DNA from: Herbiconiux daphne | Lineage (GTDB): Bacteria; Actinomycetota; Actinomycetes; Actinomycetales; Microbacteriaceae | DNA: 64,000 bases | Assembly (NCBI RefSeq): GCF_024979295.1 | Contig: NZ_JANLCJ010000001.1 | Span: 62,001 to 126,000 of the forward strand | Reading direction: 5' to 3' | Notes under the pieces: model-generated | Databases searched by the model: none | What the model saw: the letters and a program-made list of their open reading frames with translations, nothing else | Told to the model about the DNA's origin: nothing | Made by a program: the position numbers and the translations under genes | In this document: piece by piece, positions 43,527 to 51,573 of the stretch | Position numbering within the stretch: position 1 is the first letter of the stretch | Layout: every line of letters starts with the position of its first letter

Positions 43527-44810
43527 TCAGGCCAGGCGTTTCGCGAGCACCGCGGTCTCGTGCTTGTAGCCGAGCGTCTCGTAGCCCACCACCACCACGT
43601 AGGGCGACAGGGTGATGAGAATGAGGCACACGCCGAGTGACGCGCCCGCGGTGGCGGCGAGAACGGATGCGACGAGCAGCGCGACCGTGCCCGCGATCAA
43701 CCAGAAGTGGAACCGGTCGATCTCGGCGACGAGGTAGTCGTAGAGCGCGAAGATGCCGAGGCACAGGATGAGCACCGGAATGGCCACCGAGAGCACGGCG
43801 CCCACGGTGCCGATCTCGCTCACTCCCTCGATCACGTAGGCCGCCACGTGCAGTCCCGCGCCGGTCGCGGCGATGGCGGCGAACACGATGATGTGCCCGT
43901 AGCCCCAGACGAACGCCTTCGATCGGTAGCGCTGCAGGATGATGCCCGAGGGCATGAGGAAATAGGTCCACCAGACCCCGAACGTGAGCCCGATGCCGGC
44001 CAGCACGAGCAGGGCGGCCTCGAGCGTCCAGCCCTGGAGCTCGGTCACCGCCGACACCGCCGTGACCGTGCCGAACACCCCTTCGCCGAGGGCGATGATG
44101 GTGAGCAGGCCGTAGCGCTCGGCGATGTGGTGCGCGTGCCACGGGGTGCCGCCGACCCGCCGTTCGGCGATGTAGGGCCCGACCAGCTCGACGGCGAACA
44201 GCACGAGCGACCAGAGCGCGGCGATCACGAATGTGGTGTGCGCGACCGCGACGAGGATCCAGCCGACCTGGGCGAGCGTGATGAAGCCGGCGTAGGTCAG
44301 GCTGGTTCGGCGCCGGGCGGGATCCTGGTGCGCCGCCCGCAGCCACTGCGCGACCATCGCGATGCGCATCACCACGTAGCCGGCCACCACGATGGAGTTG
44401 TCGACGTATTCGCCCACTTCGAGGGAATGGAACAGGGGCGGGATGCCGAGGGCCACGACCACCACGCCGATCATCTGCACCATGGTGGTGATGCGGTAGA
44501 ACCAGTCGTCGGTGTCGTAGGCCGACGCGAACCACGAGAAGTTGACCCACGCCCAGCACACCGCGAACATCGAGAACGCGAAGCCGGCGAGCCCGGCGGC
44601 CACGTGGTTCTCGGCCACGAAGTGCGAGAACTGGCCCGACGCCTGGCTGAACGCCACCACGAACGCGAGGTCGAAGAGCAGCTCGAGCGGGGTGGCGGTG
44701 CGGTGCGACTCGTTCGGGTCGCGGCCGGTCATGCGGCGCAGTCGGCCCGAGAAGGTGCGCGGGAGCGTGATGGGACCGCTGCGTGGCTCGGGGGGCGTGG
44801 CTTCGCTCAC
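43527..44810 (-). CDS. ltrA: Low temperature requirement protein A
   Basis: A 427-residue membrane protein with about eleven hydrophobic segments. The LtrA start is visible: ATPLELLFDLAFVVAFSQA, then WVNFSWFASAYDTDDW and HHIAERYGLLTIIALGEGV, the most conserved part of the family. First described in Listeria as needed for growth in the cold; the molecular function is unknown. The GTG at 44810 has GGAG five bases upstream and was preferred over 14 further upstream residues. It follows the class IV aminotransferase gene by 43 bp on the same strand. Confidence 0.92.
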   Translation of the reverse strand: MSEATPPEPRSGPITLPRTFSGRLRRMTGRDPNESHRTATPLELLFDLAFVVAFSQASGQFSHFVAENHVAAGLAGFAFSMFAVCWAWVNFSWFASAYDTDDWFYRITTMVQMIGVVVVALGIPPLFHSLEVGEYVDNSIVVAGYVVMRIAMVAQWLRAAHQDPARRRTSLTYAGFITLAQVGWILVAVAHTTFVIAALWSLVLFAVELVGPYIAERRVGGTPWHAHHIAERYGLLTIIALGEGVFGTVTAVSAVTELQGWTLEAALLVLAGIGLTFGVWWTYFLMPSGIILQRYRSKAFVWGYGHIIVFAAIAATGAGLHVAAYVIEGVSEIGTVGAVLSVAIPVLILCLGIFALYDYLVAEIDRFHFWLIAGTVALLVASVLAATAGASLGVCLILITLSPYVVVVGYETLGYKHETAVLAKRLA

Positions 44811-44853
44811 GGGGACTCCTCGGCGTCTCGGCCCGACCTGGGCCGATCGCAAC

Positions 44854-45819
44854 CTATGGTGCCAGCACGCCGAAGGTTTCGTCGAGCAGTTTCGCCGTGA
44901 GCTCGTGGTCGACCGCCACGGCGCGGCCGTCGAGTTCGCGCACCGGCGCGACCAGGCGCCCGCTCGAGAGCAGCCAGATGTTGTCGGCCGCGGCCAGCTC
45001 GGCGGTGGAGAGCACGGTCTCGGCGGTCTCGAAGCCGAGACGGTCGAGGGTGTCGAACACGGCGGCCTGGGTCGTGCCGGCGAGGATGCCGAGGTCGGTG
45101 CGCGGGGTGCGGAACAGGTCGCCGTGCCGCACGAGCACGTTCGACGTGGGGGCCTCGAGCACCACGTCGTCGGAACTCACGAACACGACGTCGTCGGCGC
45201 CGCGTCGGGCGGCTTCGCGCAGCGCGGCTTTGTTGAGGGCGTAGGAGAGCGTCTTCGCCCCCTGCAGCAGCCACGGCGAGGTGGTGGCGATGTCGTGCCG
45301 ATACCCGCGATCGAGCGTGACGACCCGGATGCCGCGACCGCGCGCCTCCGCGTGGTTCGCGCCGCTCAGCACCTGCACCCAGCCGCTGGCGCGGCCGTCG
45401 CCCTCGATGCCGCGGCTGTAGACGAGCTTCACCAGCAGCTCGGGTTCGGCGGTGTGCGCGTCGACCCCGGCCCGTGCGGCTCGCTCGAAGGCGGCGAGGT
45501 CGGGCGCGGGCAGCTCGAGCAGCTCGGCCGAGTGCGCCAGTCGCGCCAGGTGCGGCCCCAGGGCGATGAACCGCCCGCCGATCACGGCGATCGACTCGAA
45601 GATGCCGTCCCCGCGCGACACGGCGAGGTCGCCGACGTTGACGGCTGCCTCGGCGAGCGGCACCGGGTGCGGGGTGGGGGAGGTCTCGTCTGCGGGGGCG
45701 TCTTTCGCGGCGGGGGCGTCGGGTGTGGCGTCTTCGGCGGCGGGGGCGTCGGGTGTGGCGCTCGGCGTGTCGACGAACACCACCAGGTCGCCGAGCTTCT
45801 GGTTCGAATCATCCGTCAT
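44854..45819 (-). CDS. Class IV aminotransferase (aminodeoxychorismate lyase-like)
   Basis: A 321-residue fold-type IV PLP protein. SRGDGIFESI, the active-site lysine in LLQGAKTLSYALN, VVFVSSDDVVLEAPTSNVLV and GILAGTTQAAVFD are the family motifs. It could be 4-amino-4-deoxychorismate lyase, a branched-chain or D-amino-acid aminotransferase, or the 4-methylthio-2-oxobutyrate aminotransferase of methionine salvage; the sequence alone does not decide. An Ala/Pro/Asp-rich insert (residues about 18-55), encoded by a 30-bp tandem repeat, sits between the first strand and NVGD. GGAGG lies five bases before the ATG. Confidence 0.85.
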   Translation of the reverse strand: MTDDSNQKLGDLVVFVDTPSATPDAPAAEDATPDAPAAKDAPADETSPTPHPVPLAEAAVNVGDLAVSRGDGIFESIAVIGGRFIALGPHLARLAHSAELLELPAPDLAAFERAARAGVDAHTAEPELLVKLVYSRGIEGDGRASGWVQVLSGANHAEARGRGIRVVTLDRGYRHDIATTSPWLLQGAKTLSYALNKAALREAARRGADDVVFVSSDDVVLEAPTSNVLVRHGDLFRTPRTDLGILAGTTQAAVFDTLDRLGFETAETVLSTAELAAADNIWLLSSGRLVAPVRELDGRAVAVDHELTAKLLDETFGVLAP

Positions 45820-46084
45820 CGCGCTGCCTCCTGCTCATCGCGGATCGCCCTTCGTGACCCACCCGACCAGTCTGCTCGACCTCCGCCCCGCGCGCTCGCG
45901 CCCCGCCGCGCGCGCTCGCGCTCGCGCCGAGCGCCACCCCGCGCTAGCCGCCTCGCAGCGGGCCGGACGTCGCCCTCGTCGGCCATGCGCACCTCGCCGG
46001 CCACGCGCACCTCGCCCGACAGCGCGTGTTCGCTCGGTGTCGCCGCCCGGTGTCGCGGTTGCTCGTCGCGCCCGTTCTGCTTCA

Positions 46085-46223
46085 CCGCGCCCTGCATGAC
46101 GGGCGCGCCGAAACATTTGTGGCGCGCGCGGCGTCGAGCTCCGCGCACGTACGTGGCGACCGAGCCCACGTTCTCCGCCTCCGCGCCCCAATTGTTCGTG
46201 CGCGCAGGACATGCAGGGCGCGG
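46085..46223. repeat. Long imperfect inverted repeat with palindromic centre
   Basis: Arms of about 43 nt (46085-46127 and about 46181-46223) match at about 34 of 43 positions, with the outer 14 bases CCGCGCCCTGCATG identical. The centre holds the palindrome CACGTACGTG (46146-46155). Both arms carry an AT-rich island (AAACATTTG / CAAATTGTT-like). It could fold as a long hairpin in RNA or as a cruciform. Confidence 0.65.
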
Positions 46224-46261
46224 AGAAGCAGAAGGCGCCCGGAGCGCGCGCGGGTGACGTC

Positions 46262-46333
46262 GGGCGGCGGCGCGAGGGTTAGGGCGGGCGGCGGCGCGAG
46301 GGTTAGGGCGGGCGGCGGCGCCAGGGTCAGCAG
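46262..46333. repeat. Three tandem 24-bp G-rich repeats downstream of the second mtnK
   Basis: Units begin at 46262, 46286 and 46310 (GGGCGGCGGCGCSAGGGTYA-like). The + strand contains GGGTTAGGGCGGGCGG twice, four G-runs that could form a quadruplex. On the minus strand it lies 20 bp past the kinase stop codon. Confidence 0.85.
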
Positions 46334-46353
46334 CCGACCGCGGCGCGCCCGGG

Positions 46354-47574
46354 TCAGGGGGTGGCGGCGGCGCGGAGGGTGGCCAGGGATTCGGCGGCGA
46401 GGGCGTCGACGTCGGCGATGCCGTGGCGGGTGAGGGCCAGGGCGCGGCCGGCGTGCAGCACGCCACGGGCGGCACCCTCGCGCAGGGGCGGGGGCAGGGT
46501 CTCGATGTCGCTGGCCTTCGCGAAGCCGACGATGCGGCGGATGGCCTTGGCGGCCGCGAACACCGCCGCGTCGTCGCGGATGCCGGCGAGCAGCTGCTCG
46601 AGCACGGCATCGGTGAACACGCGCGGGTCGAGGCGCGACGGCCACAGAGCGCGGTATTCGGCCTCGAAGCTCGCCCAGAGGCGGCCGGGAAGGCTCAGGA
46701 TGAGCTCGGCCCGATCGGGTTCGCCGAGGGCTTCCGCCCGCGCGGCCGCGATGATGAAGTTGCCCCAGAGGGCGCCGAGGTCGAAGCCCGTCGGGCCGAC
46801 GAACCCGAACTCGCTGTCGAAGGCGCGAACGGATGCCGCGGCATCCGGGGTCTTGGCCCGCACGAACACCGAGCCCGTGTGCAGGTCGCCGTGGATGAGC
46901 GACTGCGCGGTGGTCATGAACCGGAACTTGGCCACCCCCATCTCGCGCACCAGCGCCGCGTCGGCCCGGAGGTCGGCGACGTCGGGCTCGTTGGCCGGCA
47001 GCACCGCGTTGTGCTCGTGCTCGATGTAGGGCTCGGTGAACACCAGGTCTTCGGTGATCTGCTGCAACTCTGGGTTCACGGCCCGCGCGATCAGGCGCTT
47101 GTGCTCGAGCGGGTCGAGGCCGAGCGGCGAGGTGGCGAAGGCCGTGCGAGCGACGTAGGCGCCGATCTCGGCCGCGGCGTAGTCGTGCACCCGGCCCTCG
47201 TTGAGCTCGTTGCGCCACACGCGGTGGTCGGAGAGGTTCTCGATGGCGAGCACGTAGTTCTCGGCGTCGAAGTCGTAGAAGGCCGGCACGTGACGGGGGT
47301 CGGCGACGACGTGGCGGCCCAGCACGGTCGCCTCGCGCGCCGATCGCTCGCGGGTCATCGGCCACGACGGGTCGGTGCGCACGTGCGGCAGCGACTGCTT
47401 GAGCACGATCGACGACCCCGCCTCGTCTTCGATGATGAAGACGAGGTTGAGATTGCCGTCGCCCACCTCCCGCACCGAGGCGATGCGGCCGGCGTCGATG
47501 TGCGTCGCCAGGGTCGAACGGCTCGCCAGATAGGCGACGACGCTGCCGGGCTCGAGCTGCGAGAAGTCGGACAT
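46354..47574 (-). CDS. mtnK: S-methyl-5-thioribose kinase, importer-linked paralogue
   Basis: A 406-residue kinase with the canonical MtnK motifs: glycine loop GDGNLNLVFII, SIVLKQSLPHVR, AIENLSDHRVWRNEL, NPELQQITEDLVFTEP, catalytic HGDLHTGSVFV and Mg site FDSEFGFVGPTGFDLGA. It is closer to the textbook family than the kinase at 26279. Its ATG overlaps the stop of the permease gene (TGATG), making it the last gene of a four-gene unit: binding protein, ATPase, permease, kinase. That coupling says the imported sugar is its substrate, most simply methylthioribose, though 5-deoxyribose or other 5-modified riboses are possible. Confidence 0.88.
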   Translation of the reverse strand: MSDFSQLEPGSVVAYLASRSTLATHIDAGRIASVREVGDGNLNLVFIIEDEAGSSIVLKQSLPHVRTDPSWPMTRERSAREATVLGRHVVADPRHVPAFYDFDAENYVLAIENLSDHRVWRNELNEGRVHDYAAAEIGAYVARTAFATSPLGLDPLEHKRLIARAVNPELQQITEDLVFTEPYIEHEHNAVLPANEPDVADLRADAALVREMGVAKFRFMTTAQSLIHGDLHTGSVFVRAKTPDAAASVRAFDSEFGFVGPTGFDLGALWGNFIIAAARAEALGEPDRAELILSLPGRLWASFEAEYRALWPSRLDPRVFTDAVLEQLLAGIRDDAAVFAAAKAIRRIVGFAKASDIETLPPPLREGAARGVLHAGRALALTRHGIADVDALAAESLATLRAAATP

Positions 47575-48638
47575 CACGACGCCGAGGTGGTGGAACCGGC
47601 CGTGACGACGGTGCGCCGGCGCGAGAACGTGAAGCTGAACAGCAGGGCGACGAGTAGCACGATGCCCTTGCCGAAGTCTTGCGCGTAGTAGGGCAGCCCC
47701 AGCATGGTGAAGCCCGTCACCATGACGGCGATCAGCACCGCGCCGAGCGCCGTGCCCCAGGCGTTCGGCCGCCCGATGCCGAGAACGCTCACGCCCACGA
47801 GCGCGACAGCCACGGCGTCGAGCAGCAGGGAGTTGCCCGCGCTCACGTCGCCCTGGCCGATGCGGGCGGCCAGCAGCAGGCCCGCGATCGAGGCGAGCAG
47901 CCCACAGCCCATGTAGGCGACGGTTCGATACCACTGCACCCGGATGCCGCTGAGCCGGGCCGCCTCGGAGTTCGTGCCCACGGCGAACAGCGCCCGACCC
48001 CAGCGCGTGCGTTCGAGCAGGAACCACAGCAGCACGGTGATCACCACGAAGATGATGACCGGAACCGGCACCGGCCCGATCGACCCGCGGTCGAGCCACA
48101 GGAAGTCGGCCGTGAACTTGCCCGGGGCGGTGGTGCCGTTCGAGAGGGTCATCTGCGACGAGATCGACTTGCCGTCGACGATGATGAGCTTGAGGCCGAC
48201 GATGACGAACATCGTGGTGAGGGTGGCGAGCAGGTCGGGGATGCGCGCCACCACGATGAGGAACGCGTTCAGCGCCCCGATGAGCACGCCGCAGACGAGC
48301 ACGACCGAGACGGCCACGCCGCCCACCTGGTTGCCGATGACCATGGTCCACGCGGCGATCGAGACGGCGAAGCCGGCATTCGCGCCCACCGACAGGTCGA
48401 TGCCGCCGACCGTCATGGCGAGCATCACGCCCAGCCCCGCGATGGCGGTGGGGGCGATGAACTTCAGCATGCCGAAGATGTTGTCGACGGTGCGGAAGCT
48501 GGGCTCGGTGATGACGAAGAAGAGGATGAGCGCCACGGTGACCGCGACGAACCCCCACTTCACCACGAAGGCGGCGGCGCGCTCGCCGACGGAGGATCTC
48601 GTGGCGACCGCGCCGGGGGTCACGGTGGGGCTGGTCAT
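47574..48638 (-). CDS. Ribose-type ABC transporter permease (RbsC-like)
   Basis: A 354-residue permease with about ten hydrophobic segments. MLAMTVGGIDLSVGANAGFA and GLLLAARIGQGDVSAGNSLLLDAVAVALVG are the CUT2/RbsC signatures. ATG at 48638 overlaps the ATPase stop by 4 bp, and the stop overlaps the kinase start by 1 bp. It would be the channel of an importer for a furanose sugar; the linked kinase suggests methylthioribose. Confidence 0.92.
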   Translation of the reverse strand: MTSPTVTPGAVATRSSVGERAAAFVVKWGFVAVTVALILFFVITEPSFRTVDNIFGMLKFIAPTAIAGLGVMLAMTVGGIDLSVGANAGFAVSIAAWTMVIGNQVGGVAVSVVLVCGVLIGALNAFLIVVARIPDLLATLTTMFVIVGLKLIIVDGKSISSQMTLSNGTTAPGKFTADFLWLDRGSIGPVPVPVIIFVVITVLLWFLLERTRWGRALFAVGTNSEAARLSGIRVQWYRTVAYMGCGLLASIAGLLLAARIGQGDVSAGNSLLLDAVAVALVGVSVLGIGRPNAWGTALGAVLIAVMVTGFTMLGLPYYAQDFGKGIVLLVALLFSFTFSRRRTVVTAGSTTSAS

Positions 48639-50308
48639 TCGAGATCCTTTCGGGAGTCGGACTCGGGGGCGCTGGGGGCCGGGGTGGCGGCGGCCGGCGG
48701 GATGGCGGCCGCGGGCGGAGTGGCGGCCGCGGGCGGGGTGGCGAGGGCCGCGGCATCCGGTGGCTCGTGGCGCTGGCCGAGGAAGGCGCCGATGACCGTG
48801 GAGCGGTCGACCTCGTCGGCGTAGCGGTCGAGCTCGATCTGGCCGCTGACGAGCACGACGATGCGGTCGGCGACCTCGAAGATCTCGTCGACGTCGCTCG
48901 AGAGCACGACCGCGGCCGCACCCTCGGCGGCGATGGCCGACAGGCGCGCGCCGATCTCGCGGCGGGCGGCGATGTCGACCCCGCGGAACGGCTCGTCGAG
49001 CAGGGCGAGCTTCGGCCGGGCCGAGAGCCAGCGGCCCACGACGACCTTCTGCTGGTTGCCGCCCGAGAGGTCGTCGATCGAGGCATCCGGCCCGCTCGCG
49101 ACGACCGAGAGGGTGTCGATCACCGTGTCGGCGCGCGAGCGCTCGAAGCGCCGGCGCACGAGACCGGCGACGCTCGATTCGGCGAGGAACGGCAGCGTGA
49201 TGTTGCGCAGCACCGACCAGCCGGGCAGGATGCCCTGCCGCTGACGGTCTTCGGGCACGAGAACGACGCCGGCCTTGATGGCGTCGCCCGGCCGCTTCGG
49301 TGCATACGGCGCCCCCGACAGGGTGAGCGATCCGGCCAGCGGGGTGGCCAGGCCGCCGAGCAGCTCGGCGATCTCGGTCTTGCCGGCGCCGATCAGGCCC
49401 AGGATGCCCAGCACCTCGCCGGCCTTGATGTCGAGATCGACCGGGGCCGACTCGGGGAACAGCCGGATGCCGTCGAGGCGCGCGATCACGGTGGTGCCGT
49501 GGTGGCTCGAGCCCCGGTCGTGGGCGAGGTCGGTGGCGCGGCCGAGCATGTCGTGCAGAATCTCGTGCCACTCGAACGGGCGCGCGCTCTCGCTCTGCAC
49601 GATGCCGTCGCGCAGCACGACGACCCGGTCGGCGAGGGCCTCGATCTCGCCGAAACGGTGCGACACGTAGATGATCGAGAGGCCGGAGGCGCGCAGCGAC
49701 CGCAGCACGTCGAACAGCCGCTCGGCTTCGGCGGCGGTGAGCGCCGAGGTGGGCTCGTCGAGGATGAGCAGCCGCGGAGTGCTGCGCAGGGCGCGCGCGA
49801 GCACGAGCAGCTGGGCGTCGGAGATGGCGAGGTCGGCGGCATCCTGAGCGAGCACCGAGTCGGACCAGTCGAGCCCCAGCGTGGCCAGCGCCGCCCGGGC
49901 GTCGGCCGTGGCCGCGCGCTTGTTGCGAAGCGGATGCCGCGACGCCTGCGCGAGGTCGTCGAGTGTGAGGTTCTCGGCCACCGACAGGCCCGGAACGATG
50001 CCGTCGGCCACCTTCTGGTGCACCGCCGAGATGCCGAGGTGCCTGGCCTGCACGGGCGACGACAGGTGCACGACGTCGCCGCCGATGCTGATCTCGCCGC
50101 TGTAGCGGGAGTTGGCGCCCGAAAGCGCCTTGATCAGGGTGGACTTGCCCGCCCCGTTCGCGCCGAGCAGCGCGGTGATCTCTCCGGGCCGGAACTCGAG
50201 GGCGACGTCGGTGAGCACGACGTTGGAGCCATAGGCGACCGAGACGCCGACGAGGGACACGACGCTCGCGTCGTGCCCCTCGACCGGAGTGGTTGGAACA
50301 GTGGTCAT
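48635..50308 (-). CDS. Ribose-type ABC transporter ATP-binding protein (RbsA-like)
   Basis: A 557-residue double ATPase. The first half has Walker A GANGAGKST near residue 46, LSVAENLTLDDLA and Walker B LLILDEPTSAL; the second has GLIGAGKTEIAEL, the signature DLSGGNQQKVVVGRWL and LALLDEPFRGVDI. The first half lacks a clean LSGGQ, as is usual in RbsA. A C-terminal tail of about 45 residues is Pro/Ala-rich (ATPPAA repeats from 18-bp DNA repeats). ATG at 50308 overlaps the binding-protein stop by 4 bp. Confidence 0.92.
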   Translation of the reverse strand: MTTVPTTPVEGHDASVVSLVGVSVAYGSNVVLTDVALEFRPGEITALLGANGAGKSTLIKALSGANSRYSGEISIGGDVVHLSSPVQARHLGISAVHQKVADGIVPGLSVAENLTLDDLAQASRHPLRNKRAATADARAALATLGLDWSDSVLAQDAADLAISDAQLLVLARALRSTPRLLILDEPTSALTAAEAERLFDVLRSLRASGLSIIYVSHRFGEIEALADRVVVLRDGIVQSESARPFEWHEILHDMLGRATDLAHDRGSSHHGTTVIARLDGIRLFPESAPVDLDIKAGEVLGILGLIGAGKTEIAELLGGLATPLAGSLTLSGAPYAPKRPGDAIKAGVVLVPEDRQRQGILPGWSVLRNITLPFLAESSVAGLVRRRFERSRADTVIDTLSVVASGPDASIDDLSGGNQQKVVVGRWLSARPKLALLDEPFRGVDIAARREIGARLSAIAAEGAAAVVLSSDVDEIFEVADRIVVLVSGQIELDRYADEVDRSTVIGAFLGQRHEPPDAAALATPPAAATPPAAAIPPAAATPAPSAPESDSRKDLE

Positions 50309-51405
50309 TCGGAGACCGCGGGCAGCCAATCTGCGACGACCTGGTCGTCGAGCTTCAGCGAAGGCTCGGCGACGCGGAGTTCGGTGACGTTCGTGACCTT
50401 GTTGTCGGCCAGGAACTGCTGCGTGATCGTCTTGGCGGGGAACTGCACGTCGGTCTCGTCGAGCTGGCCGGCGAGGCTCAGGGCGAGGGCACGCACGACG
50501 CCGGCGCCGACGGCGGCGGGGTCGGTGGCCGAGGTGGCGACCCAGGGGCTGCCGTCGGCCGTGATGACCTCGATGTCGGCGTTCGAGATGTCGATTCCGT
50601 ACACCTTCACCTTGTCTTGCAGGTTGTTCTGGATGACGGCCTGCACCGTGCCCTTGGTGATCTCATCGTAAGGCGCGAAGATCGCCTGCACATCGGGGTT
50701 CTGCTTGAGCGCCGCGTCGACGAGCGGGATGTTGTCGGTCGCGGTGGACTCACTCACCTTGCCGGTGGAGAACACGACGTCGAGGTCGTGCTCTTTCACG
50801 TAGTCGTTCCACACCACGGCACGGCGGTCGAGAGCGGCGAAGCCCTCGGCCGAGACGTAGCCGACCTTCGCGCCGTCTCCGACGTCGTCGATCAGCTGGT
50901 CGAGCACGCCCGAGGCCATCGACTCGTCGGACTGGCTCGAGGTGATGACACCCTCGGAGTCGGTCAGCGCCAGGTCGTAGACGATCACCGGGATGCCGGC
51001 GTCGACGGCCTCGGTGACGAGGGGCTGCAGCGTGTCGGTCTGGCCGTGGTCGATGATGATGGCGTCGGGCTTCGACGCGATGGCCTGTTCGAGGTCGCTG
51101 GCCTGCTTCGCGTTGTCGTTGCGCGCATCCGTCACCTGCAGCTCGATGTTGGCGAACTCCGCCTGGGCCTGGGCGCCGGCGCCCCACGCCTCGAAGTAGT
51201 CGCCGGCACCGCTCTGGCGCACGAGGGCGACCTTGACCGGGTCGCCGTCGAAGGGCGCGGGGAGGGCGGCGGATGCGGTGGGGGCGGCGCTGGAATCGCC
51301 CGCGGAGTCGGAGGTGGAGCTGCTGGACTGGGAGCACGCGGAGAGGGCGAGGATGCCCGCTGCGGCGAGGGCCGTGACGACGGCGGCTCGGCGGATGATG
51401 GCCAT
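50305..51405 (-). CDS. Ribose-type ABC transporter substrate-binding lipoprotein
   Basis: A 366-residue exported protein of the RbsB/periplasmic-binding-protein type 1 fold. The signal peptide ends in the lipobox LALSAC (Cys near 25), followed by a Ser/Thr/Ala linker. KVALVRQSGAGDYFEAWGAGAQAQAEFANIE and KPDAIIIDHGQTD, then GYVSAEGFAALDRR, IFAPYDEITKGTVQAV and VYGIDISNADIEVI match the family. GAAGGAG lies six bases before the ATG. It begins the importer-kinase operon and gives it its specificity, probably methylthioribose by context. A folded leader precedes it. Confidence 0.92.
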   Translation of the reverse strand: MAIIRRAAVVTALAAAGILALSACSQSSSSTSDSAGDSSAAPTASAALPAPFDGDPVKVALVRQSGAGDYFEAWGAGAQAQAEFANIELQVTDARNDNAKQASDLEQAIASKPDAIIIDHGQTDTLQPLVTEAVDAGIPVIVYDLALTDSEGVITSSQSDESMASGVLDQLIDDVGDGAKVGYVSAEGFAALDRRAVVWNDYVKEHDLDVVFSTGKVSESTATDNIPLVDAALKQNPDVQAIFAPYDEITKGTVQAVIQNNLQDKVKVYGIDISNADIEVITADGSPWVATSATDPAAVGAGVVRALALSLAGQLDETDVQFPAKTITQQFLADNKVTNVTELRVAEPSLKLDDQVVADWLPAVSE

Positions 51406-51425
51406 GGAAGGCTCCTTCGGGAAGA

Positions 51426-51496
51426 GGAAGACGTCGGGCCGGGCCCGAAGCTGCTGTGTGATTGCAGGTCGATTCAATCTCTCGGGCGCGTCTTCC
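51426..51496 (-). ncRNA. Candidate structured 5' leader (possible riboswitch) of the importer operon
   Basis: In the minus-strand transcript, an 8-bp outer stem (51496-51489 with 51433-51426, GGAAGACG/CGUCUUCC) encloses a second stem (51487-51481 with 51449-51443, GCCCGAG/UUCGGGC), which in turn holds two small hairpins (CUGC/GCAG and GAU/AUC). The element ends about 20 nt before the start codon and next to the ribosome-binding site. It matches no riboswitch class I can recognise, including the SAM classes. Evidence is pairing only. Confidence 0.4.
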
Positions 51497-51561
51497 GCCC
51501 AATTGTGTTGCGCTCTGTTACTTTCTGCGACCTCGACCGGAATTGTGCAGGAGTGGAGGTT

Positions 51562-51567
51562 TAGCAT
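51562..51567 (+). promoter_or_regulatory. mtnD -10 box, leaderless arrangement
   Basis: TAGCAT fits TANNNT and ends 6 nt before the mtnD ATG. AATTGTG occurs twice upstream (near 51500 and 51541), a possible operator shared with the divergent importer operon. Confidence 0.6.
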
Positions 51568-51573
51568 TGATCC

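Larger units (their letters stand above)
45820..46353. other. Gene-free 534-bp region
   Basis: No reading frame here has family resemblance or a ribosome-binding site. It holds a long imperfect inverted repeat (46085-46223), G-rich 24-bp tandem repeats (46262-46333) and many CGCG-rich short repeats. It lies between two minus-strand genes, so it would be transcribed as a spacer unless a promoter for the aminotransferase lies in it; I do not see an obvious one. Confidence 0.6.

Noticed and set aside
46262..46333. Telomere-like GGGTTAGGG words
   Set aside because: They are part of a short 24-bp tandem repeat inside a chromosome-like gene arrangement; there is no sign of a replicon end.
51406..51573. 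Known SAM-type riboswitch upstream of the importer or mtnD
   Set aside because: mtnD appears leaderless, leaving no room for one, and the importer leader lacks the conserved cores of the SAM classes that I can recall.
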